Shown here: positions 58,633 to 64,000 of the stretch, piece by piece
Numbering within the stretch: position 1 is the stretch's first letter
Layout of the letters: the number at the start of each line of letters is the position of its first letter
Origin: DAIOEK01 sp964648485
GTDB lineage: Bacteria; Chloroflexota; Anaerolineae; Anaerolineales; Anaerolineaceae
Reading direction: 5' to 3'
DNA length: 64,000 nucleotides
Assembly: GCA_964648485.1 (NCBI GenBank)
Contig: CAZYOF010000014.1
Span: forward strand, 1 to 64,000
Notes under the pieces: model-generated
The model's database searches: none
What the model was told of the DNA's origin: nothing
The model's input: only the letters and a program-made list of their open reading frames with translations
Position numbers and translations under genes: made by a program

Positions 58633-59319
58633 ATGTTGTTGTATTTCATTAGACATGCGCAATCAGCCAACAACGCACTCTTTCTGAAAACAGGGGCGCG
58701 AAATGGCCGTACTGCCGACCCGGGTTTGACTGAACTCGGGCATCGGCAAGCGCAGGTTCTGGCTGATTATTTTGCAAGCAAACGTAATGAATTTTCTGTA
58801 GATCACATCTATACCAGCCTGATGCAGCGCGCCATCCTCACCGCCATGCCCACTGCGGCAGCTTTCGGGCTTCCGCTTGAAGGTATTGTGGACCTGCATG
58901 AAACCGGGGGGGTGTATCTGGATGATGAAATTTCCGGAGAGCCCATCGGACAGCCAGGCTCCAACCGGATGGAATTGCAAAGCAAGTTTCCATCCCTTGT
59001 GCTACCTGACAGCCTGGATGGGAATGGCTGGTGGAACCGTCCCTATGAAAAACAGGAAGACCGTCCAAAACGGGCAAACCGCCTGGTTGAGTGGCTGCTG
59101 GAGAAGCACCCCAACCCGTCTGACCGGGTGATGTTATTTTCGCATTTTGGTTTTTTTAATTATTTCCTGTGGGCAGTATTTGGGCAGGTCCGACCCCCGA
59201 ACACTGAATTTTACATGATGAATACCAGCATTACCTGTTTCGAGTTTCTTCCAGATGAAAAAGCGGCATTGTATATTAACCGTATTGATCATCTCCCGGC
59301 GGAATTGGTAACTATATAA
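58633..59319 (+). CDS. Histidine phosphatase family protein
   Basis: The 228-residue protein has the RHG-type motif as FIRHAQSANN (His at about 8, phosphohistidine), a Glu in the DLHETGGVYL block and the second His in MLFSHFGFFNYFLW. These residues make the two-step phosphate transfer of phosphoglycerate-mutase-like phosphatases. HxQ in place of RHG is common in this branch. Its substrate, small phosphate compound or protein, is unknown. The gene starts 6 bases after the helical protein gene and ends 12 bases before an AhpD-like gene, so it is the middle of an operon. Confidence 0.87.
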   Translation: MLLYFIRHAQSANNALFLKTGARNGRTADPGLTELGHRQAQVLADYFASKRNEFSVDHIYTSLMQRAILTAMPTAAAFGLPLEGIVDLHETGGVYLDDEISGEPIGQPGSNRMELQSKFPSLVLPDSLDGNGWWNRPYEKQEDRPKRANRLVEWLLEKHPNPSDRVMLFSHFGFFNYFLWAVFGQVRPPNTEFYMMNTSITCFEFLPDEKAALYINRIDHLPAELVTI

Positions 59320-59331
59320 GGGGAAAACAGC

Positions 59332-59691
59332 ATGGCAGACAGACTGGATGAATTTATTCAATACCGCCAAAAAATGAACAGCCGGATTTTGGAGATTGAC
59401 CACCTCGGAATCAAACGATTCTTTAACCTCGATACTCAGGCTTATCAGAATGGTGCCCTTGATGAGAAAACCAAAGAGTTATTAGGTTTGGTCGCTTCGA
59501 TGGTACTGCGCTGTAATGATTGTATTGATTATCATATTCTTCAGTGTGTAAAGGTCGGGTGGACGGATGCCGAACTATACGAGGCGTTCAATGTCGCCCT
59601 GATCGTGGGTGGGAGTATTGTTGTTCCACATCTGCGCCATGCAGTTGAAACTCTGGATCTTACCCGGCAATCAGGAACCAAGATTAAATAA
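59332..59691 (+). CDS. Carboxymuconolactone decarboxylase / AhpD-like protein
   Basis: The 119-residue protein has the AhpD-like core VASMVLRCNDCIDYHILQC, with the CxxC redox pair (CNDC) and the following His, as in AhpD and related peroxidase-helper proteins. GWTDAELYEAFNVALIVGGSIVVPH completes the fold. It may reduce organic peroxides or carry electrons, or act on a small lactone; the sequence cannot decide. The CxxC points to thiol chemistry. GGGGAAAACAGC is before the ATG. It closes the 58330-59691 operon, with a terminator at 59747. Confidence 0.9.
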   Translation: MADRLDEFIQYRQKMNSRILEIDHLGIKRFFNLDTQAYQNGALDEKTKELLGLVASMVLRCNDCIDYHILQCVKVGWTDAELYEAFNVALIVGGSIVVPHLRHAVETLDLTRQSGTKIK

Positions 59692-59746
59692 TACAACCAT
59701 CGCAAGCTGATATCCGTATTAAGAATAGATCACCCATCATTCATTT

Positions 59747-59774
59747 ACCCGGTGTAACTTTCAACCGGGTTTTT
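59747..59774 (+). terminator. Terminator of the 58330-59691 operon
   Basis: A 7-bp stem (59747-59753 with 59764-59770) with a 10-base loop, then a T run. Confidence 0.8.
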
Positions 59775-59836
59775 AGGTACGGAGCTATGGTATAAACATG
59801 TTAGAAATTGTTGCAAAAAATCCAGAAGAGCACCTG

Positions 59837-60757
59837 ATGATAAAGAAAAGCACAAAATCAGCACAGAGATTTGGCCTGGCTCTGAGCGGAGGCGGCGCCA
59901 GAGGTTTTGCTCATATCGGACTGCTTAAGGTGCTGGACCGCGAAAAGATCAAACCATCTTACCTTTCAGGCACCAGCATGGGGGCAATCATTGCAGCTGC
60001 CTATGCCTCTGGCATGAGCGGAAAAGACATCGAAGAGGAAGCCATCAAGTACACACGAACCCGCAATCTGGTGCGGATGGTTCACCTCACCCCTCCGTTT
60101 AAAGGATTGATCAACCAGCAAAAGGTAGCTGAATATCTCTCTGATATGATCCCCAATGGAATGCGTTTTGATGAGCTGCGTATTCCCCTGGCTATCTGCG
60201 CGACTGATTTAATGCAAAGCCGCCCTATTTCATTGACCGAAGGAATGGTTCTGCCCGCAGTTCTGGCATCTGCATCCATACCCGGAGTATTCCCCCCTGT
60301 GGTCATTCCGCCCTACCGGCTGGTAGATGGCGGGGTGGTAAATAATCTCCCGGTTGATCTTGCCTATCAGCTGGGGGCAGAAAAAGTAGTTGCGGTAGAT
60401 GTTCAGATCAACCCATTTGAAACAACCCCCTGGCAGGACAAACACAAAGAACAGAAGTGGTCAGTACCCATTTCTGAATACATCATGGATATGCTCTGGT
60501 CTGAAACGATTATGTCTGCAAAAATCACGCAGTTGAACTTAAAAACCTTTCCACCGGATGTGTATATCCGGATGCCCATTGATAAAGAGATCACCGTGCT
60601 GATGGGTTTTCCGCACGCCCGTGAGATAATTGATAAAGGTGAAGAGACGGCTGAACAATATTTGCCTATAATTAAACAAATGCTGGGTATATCTGTTGAA
60701 CAAGCCGAGGAAAGAGAAAAAGAACCCGATTTGCAGGCGGAAGGGATGCCTGTCTGA
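59837..60757 (+). CDS. Patatin-like phospholipase
   Basis: The product (306 residues) is a cytoplasmic patatin-like serine hydrolase. GGGARG (18-23) forms the oxyanion hole, GTSMG (45-49) holds the nucleophile Ser47, and DGG (164-166) holds the Asp of the dyad. The surrounding GFAHIGLLKVLDREKIKPSY and SIPGVFPPVVI are typical of bacterial RssA-type members. It would cleave acyl esters of lipids. ATG 59837 fits the family start and has GAAGAG before it; an upstream ATG at 59798 would add 13 residues and lies right behind a TATAAA-like element. It leads to two further genes on the same strand. Confidence 0.9.
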   Translation: MIKKSTKSAQRFGLALSGGGARGFAHIGLLKVLDREKIKPSYLSGTSMGAIIAAAYASGMSGKDIEEEAIKYTRTRNLVRMVHLTPPFKGLINQQKVAEYLSDMIPNGMRFDELRIPLAICATDLMQSRPISLTEGMVLPAVLASASIPGVFPPVVIPPYRLVDGGVVNNLPVDLAYQLGAEKVVAVDVQINPFETTPWQDKHKEQKWSVPISEYIMDMLWSETIMSAKITQLNLKTFPPDVYIRMPIDKEITVLMGFPHAREIIDKGEETAEQYLPIIKQMLGISVEQAEEREKEPDLQAEGMPV

Positions 60758-60775
60758 CCTGAAGGAGTGTCTAGT

Positions 60776-61096
60776 ATGGATTTTATCCGAGGATTGTTTG
60801 GGCAGGATGAAGCAACTTCATCTCTGACCCGGGAACAAAAACAAGAAGCTGACCAATTATTACGTGAGCTTGTTGAGATAGGCAGGCGGGAAGATTACCT
60901 TTCTGAAATACCCGGCGGGTCATACGATAATCACTGCCGGCATCGCCGGACTCGTGAAATCGGCAAAAAGCTCGAGCAGCTAGGGGGAATGCCTTTAATG
61001 TGGAAAGGCTATTTAATGGTACAGAAAAAAGTAAACAAGTCGGCAGCCGCGCACCTGGAATATGCCTGGGTAGAAATCGGCAGCTGGATGTCATAA
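60776..61096 (+). CDS. Small protein of unknown function
   Basis: The 106-residue protein is polar and mostly helical, with no membrane segment. NHCRHRRTREIGKKLEQLGG in the middle and MPLMWKGYLMVQKKVN towards the end look conserved, and the Cys-His-His-Arg part could bind a metal, but I do not recognise a family. ATG 60776 has GAAGGAG eight bases upstream, a strong ribosome site. It lies between the patatin and DUF362 genes with short gaps (18 and 19 bases), so it is probably co-transcribed with both. Confidence 0.7.
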   Translation: MDFIRGLFGQDEATSSLTREQKQEADQLLRELVEIGRREDYLSEIPGGSYDNHCRHRRTREIGKKLEQLGGMPLMWKGYLMVQKKVNKSAAAHLEYAWVEIGSWMS

Positions 61097-61115
61097 TTCC
61101 ACCCCTGGAGCAGAA

Positions 61116-62282
61116 ATGAAAAAAAGTATCGTGTATTATGGTTCAGCCCGTCAGGCACGGCTGGACGCAAAAGAGACACTGCCTGCCAAAATGGATCTGA
61201 TTATTGATAAGCTCAATCTGCGCGAACGGGTCAAGAACGAAAGTGTGCTGATTAAAATGCACACCGGAAATAATATCGGTTACTCCACCATTCATCCTCT
61301 GTTCGTGGGGAAGCTGGTTAAGGCTATCAAAGAAGGCGGTGGAAAACCCTTCATTGCCGATGTAACCTGGGATGTTGAAGGTGCCGAGACACGCGGTTAC
61401 ACGCACGAAGTGGTCGGCTGCCCGATTTACCCGGCAGCATCCATTAAAGATCACTATTATTATGAGTATGAACATCCATTCAAGAATATAAAAACCTGGA
61501 AGCTGGCAGGTCTGGTAAAAGACGCGTCTTTTTTGGTAGATTTTTCGCATGTGAAAGGTCATCCAAGCTGCGGATTTGGTGCCGCATTCAAGAATATTGC
61601 GCTCGGTTGCATGGTAGGAGAGACCCGATCAGCCATGCATGATACCTGTCACTTCGATCCATACTTCTTTAAAGACAAGATCGATGACCCTGCCATACTC
61701 AAGAAGATCGTGGAGGTCTGCCCGCATGGAGCCATTGTGGAAGATAAACACCATCCCGGGGAACTGCATTTGCATATTGAGCAATGCAACCAGTGCGGTA
61801 GATGCCTTGAGGTAGCACCTCCCGGCAGCCTTAAGATCGACCCGGTAAACTTTGAAGCTTTCCAGGAAGCCTGCGCGATATCGGCATCCATTACTTTATC
61901 AACTTTTGAACCGGGTAAGAGCACTTTCTTAAGCCTGGCAACCCATATGACCCCGGTCTGCGACTGTTTTGGATTTACCAGCATGCCCATCATGCCCGAT
62001 GTCGGAATCTTCGGTTCGGATGACATTGTAGCCATCGATCAGGCTGTTCTTGATCTGACCGCCAATTCACCCCTCTATGAAGATGCCATTCCGACTTCAA
62101 TGGAAGTGGTTACCCGCGAGGGTCATCCCTTCTCGTGGATTCACGGCAAATATAAAAATCCGTATAAGGTAGTAGAATTTGGCGAGAAACTGGGGTTGGG
62201 CAACCATGAATACGAACTGGTGGATGTCTTGCCGGTAGAACAGATTACCCGTGCCCCCATGGGATATATCTCTGCTCAATAA
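61116..62282 (+). CDS. DUF362 ferredoxin-type protein
   Basis: The product (388 residues) has the DUF362 core: SVLIKMHTGNNIGYSTIHP, KEGGGKPFIADVTW and VDFSHVKGHPSCGFGAAFKN, with IALGCMVGETRSAMHD. A ferredoxin-like cluster motif CNQCGRCLEVAPP (CxxCxxC) near residue 227 and an earlier Cys in EVCPHGAIV could bind one 4Fe-4S cluster. The C-terminal half (IGSDDIVAIDQAVLDL type) also fits the family. Its reaction is unknown; DUF362 proteins occur in anaerobes and are thought to be redox-linked. It ends a run starting with patatin and is followed by a long stem-loop. Confidence 0.85.
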   Translation: MKKSIVYYGSARQARLDAKETLPAKMDLIIDKLNLRERVKNESVLIKMHTGNNIGYSTIHPLFVGKLVKAIKEGGGKPFIADVTWDVEGAETRGYTHEVVGCPIYPAASIKDHYYYEYEHPFKNIKTWKLAGLVKDASFLVDFSHVKGHPSCGFGAAFKNIALGCMVGETRSAMHDTCHFDPYFFKDKIDDPAILKKIVEVCPHGAIVEDKHHPGELHLHIEQCNQCGRCLEVAPPGSLKIDPVNFEAFQEACAISASITLSTFEPGKSTFLSLATHMTPVCDCFGFTSMPIMPDVGIFGSDDIVAIDQAVLDLTANSPLYEDAIPTSMEVVTREGHPFSWIHGKYKNPYKVVEFGEKLGLGNHEYELVDVLPVEQITRAPMGYISAQ

Positions 62283-62297
62283 CCATCTGTTAAATGC

Positions 62298-62332
62298 AGG
62301 TCACCAGGTATGGGGGGTATACCTGGTGACCT
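62298..62332. other. 14-bp perfect stem-loop after the DUF362 gene
   Basis: Arms 62298-62311 and 62319-62332 pair perfectly with a 7-base loop containing six G. No T run follows, so it is not a classic terminator. It may be a transcript-end structure or protein-binding site. The remaining bases to 62497 show no gene. Confidence 0.6.
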
Positions 62333-62497
62333 CTATAGGGAGAGTTACCATCTGAAACTTCATGCAGCACGGGGGGGACGAGCTGTTCTGAAATTGTTTC
62401 AGACGATAGACACCTGTACCAATAAATTTTTTGGTGTCTTGAGTCTATTCTATACCTTTTTTATCCAATAAGTAGCTTTCGTATAATGTTTTACAAA

Positions 62498-62971
62498 TTA
62501 TTTATGGGTGTCTTCGCCGAACAATCTCAGCCACTCTGCGAGCTCAGATTCATCAATCAGAGGATCAGTTTGATGCCTCATCTGACCCTTTGCCAGCTTA
62601 TCGGTAACCAGAGCGACAAACTCTTCTGAGCTAACCACGCGGGCATGCATCTTCCTTGCTCCCTGCTGCACGAGGTGGTCAGAACTCACCACGCTGTACT
62701 CCTTTGACCGGACGCCATCCTTCTCCAAACGGGACCAGATGGCTTGATCTGCGGTTGCCCCTTTGCGGATAAAATAAGCAGTAACCCTGCCATACCCCCT
62801 GCGCACCGGATATCCGGCAGGAGCCTGGTCAAAATACACATCGATAGAATCCTGCATCACCCGGGCTGCTTCTTGCAGCCAGGCAATCAATGCCTGTTCG
62901 TCATCCAGATCGCTCAGGTTTATTCCGGGTACTTTGGGGATGAGGTTATGCCCATCGATGATCCAACGCAT
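62498..62971 (-). CDS. NYN domain protein (YacP-like)
   Basis: The 157-residue protein has the NYN/PIN-like RNase fold: MRWIIDGHNLIP with the first catalytic Asp, VDVYFDQAP-like DSIDVYFDQAPA with the second, and YSVVSSDHLVQQGARKMHARV with the third acidic site (SSDH). This matches YacP-type proteins, linked to RNA maturation in Bacillus. ATG 62971 is chosen because AGGAGGGAAA precedes it; the upstream ATG at 62995 would add eight residues. It is divergent from a lamin-tail protein gene (80 bases between starts). The role here as an endoribonuclease is inferred from the family. Confidence 0.85.
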   Translation of the reverse strand: MRWIIDGHNLIPKVPGINLSDLDDEQALIAWLQEAARVMQDSIDVYFDQAPAGYPVRRGYGRVTAYFIRKGATADQAIWSRLEKDGVRSKEYSVVSSDHLVQQGARKMHARVVSSEEFVALVTDKLAKGQMRHQTDPLIDESELAEWLRLFGEDTHK

Positions 62972-63051
62972 TTTCCCTCCTGGTTCTGGCATCAATATAA
63001 CACAGGATGGATTAAAATAGAGGTATCGCCCGCCTGCGACAGGAGAGAACG

Positions 63052-63579
63052 ATGAAACAATCCAAAAGAATACTCACATTTTTGCTGCTGAATATCGTTG
63101 TCTCGGCTTGCGCCATACTGGCTGTGCTGTGGGTCTGGGACCCGGAAAACCGACCTGCGTTTCTGCAAGCACAAAAGTGCGAAAGCACTATTCCTGCGGC
63201 TGTGGTCACGGGAACAACACCATCTGCGCCAACACCCATTCTTCCTACTGCGGTGAAAGAGATACCCACAGGATTGATTGAAATTGAGAATGTCATCGCG
63301 CCCGGTTCCATAGCCAGTGAAGTGGTGATCTTGAAACGAAAAGGCAGCGGTGAGTTACCATTGACCAACTGGAAACTACAGGATGCTGACGGAAACACCT
63401 ACACATTCCCATCACTCACCCTGTATGAAGGCGGTGGTGTGTTCGTACACAGCGCGGCAGGTGTAAATACCGTGATCGACCTGTTCTGGAATCAGAATGA
63501 AGCCATCTGGCAGGAAGGCGAAACCGTCACCCTGATTGATTCGCTGGGCAATATCCAGGCAACATACCAGATCCCCTGA
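63052..63579 (+). CDS. Lamin-tail-domain (LTD) exported protein
   Basis: The 175-residue protein has an N-terminal hydrophobic segment (about residues 8-28) as signal or anchor, a Pro/Thr-rich linker (TGTTPSAPTPILPT), then an LTD domain at about 74-175. The block ENVIAPGSIASEVVILKRKG, LTNWKLQDADGNTYTFPSLT and the final ALIDSLGNI-like ending fit the beta-sandwich of LTD proteins, which often bind DNA or surfaces outside the cell in bacteria. The function is unknown. It lies 11 bases before dnaX on the same strand, so they may be co-transcribed, which is unusual for these two. Confidence 0.82.
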   Translation: MKQSKRILTFLLLNIVVSACAILAVLWVWDPENRPAFLQAQKCESTIPAAVVTGTTPSAPTPILPTAVKEIPTGLIEIENVIAPGSIASEVVILKRKGSGELPLTNWKLQDADGNTYTFPSLTLYEGGGVFVHSAAGVNTVIDLFWNQNEAIWQEGETVTLIDSLGNIQATYQIP

Positions 63580-63590
63580 TTGGAAGGATT

Positions 63591-64000
63591 ATGACACAAG
63601 CTTTATATCGAAAATGGCGTCCCAGAACCTGGGATGAGGTGGTTGGACAGGAACATATCGTACAGACCTTGAAAAATGCAATCGCCACCAACCGGGTAGG
63701 TCACGCCTACCTGTTCTCCGGTCCACGCGGTACGGGTAAAACCACCACCGCCAGGTTACTGGCAAAGGCGGTCAACTGTCTTGCACCCGAAGGGACAGAA
63801 CGTCCCTGCGATGCTTGTGAGCATTGCCAGGCAGTTAACGAGAGCAGTTTTCTTGATTTGATAGAAATAGATGCTGCTTCCAATACCAGCGTGGAAGATG
63901 TGCGTGATCTGCGAGATAAAATTAATTTTTCTCCCAACAGCGGTAAGTACAAAGTCTATATCATCGATGAAGTGCATATGCTTTCACAGGCGGCATTTAA
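63591..64000 (+). CDS. dnaX: DNA polymerase III gamma/tau subunit (5' part, cut by window edge)
   Basis: The first 136 residues of DnaX, the clamp-loader ATPase of the replicase, are present. MTQALYRKWRPRTWDEVVGQEHIVQTLKNA is the typical start, followed by Walker A GPRGTGKTTTARLLA (about residues 45-59). The zinc module has Cys in NCLAPEG, CDACEHC, and the Walker B region YIIDEVHMLS is at the end. It has a GAAGGATT ribosome site. The gene runs off the right edge, so the helical collar and tau-specific end cannot be judged. Confidence 0.95.
   Translation, partial: MTQALYRKWRPRTWDEVVGQEHIVQTLKNAIATNRVGHAYLFSGPRGTGKTTTARLLAKAVNCLAPEGTERPCDACEHCQAVNESSFLDLIEIDAASNTSVEDVRDLRDKINFSPNSGKYKVYIIDEVHMLSQAAF

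Overview
The window is a 64-kb stretch of a bacterial chromosome. Protein content and style suggest a Chloroflexota member of the Anaerolineae type. The signs are many paralogous membrane and signalling proteins, a ten-PAS HD-GYP protein, a lipoprotein ABC receptor with an AEPAAP linker, an acetate-kinase pair, and good Shine-Dalgarno sites with many extended -10 promoters. This assignment is inference from resemblance, because no rRNA, tRNA or marker phylogeny is present. Both ends are cut: a thioredoxin-reductase-like gene on the left and dnaX on the right.

Layout. 1-7100: housekeeping and small operons (dCMP deaminase, SatD/DUF3307 pair, RtcB ligase, PlsC-like acyltransferase, SGNH hydrolase, DUF454, and a PadR regulator with a membrane ferredoxin). 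7160-7620: a gene-free block made of two 49-base hairpins and five hairpin-plus-ATGCCCG units whose stems covary. 7701-10645: YgiQ radical SAM protein and a THUMP methyltransferase. 10650-13500: an AT-rich accessory island with a SEC-C/HNH-like protein and an SRA-like/HNH nuclease, followed by a REP-associated tyrosine transposase (RAYT) with eight REP hairpins around it. 13600-19400: small membrane proteins, two ICMT-like methyltransferases, a TetR operon with an AT-rich double palindrome, a nucleotidyltransferase, an alpha/beta hydrolase and a frameshifted acyl-CoA thioesterase. 19520-24570: proBA, a trans-sulfuration PLP enzyme, a DUF3267 protein and a cyclophilin.

24600-41900 is the most coherent block. 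An RpiR regulator separates two divergent transcription units. One carries a transaldolase-like protein, IolD, IolE and IolG (inositol catabolism). The other carries a fused-permease ABC importer of the Fbp/Afu class, three HAD domains in two proteins (one fused to a TIM barrel), a DUF47/PiT phosphate transporter pair, a PfkB kinase and a metallo-beta-lactamase-fold hydrolase. The genes would fit uptake and breakdown of an inositol-like or phosphorylated polyol, with release and handling of phosphate. The substrate is not shown by the sequence.

41990-64000: adenosine deaminase, nitroreductase, a Cache-GGDEF cyclase, a PEPCK/HPr-kinase-like protein, the PAS(10)-GAF(2)-HD-GYP protein, a HAD mutase-like protein, a DUF697 GTPase, a protein of the family often labelled quinate 5-dehydrogenase, an acetate kinase overlapping a second acetate-kinase-like gene that lacks most catalytic residues, a histidine phosphatase, an AhpD-like protein, a patatin, a DUF362 ferredoxin protein, a NYN protein, a lamin-tail-domain protein, and the start of dnaX. 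No rRNA, tRNA, CRISPR array or prophage was seen.
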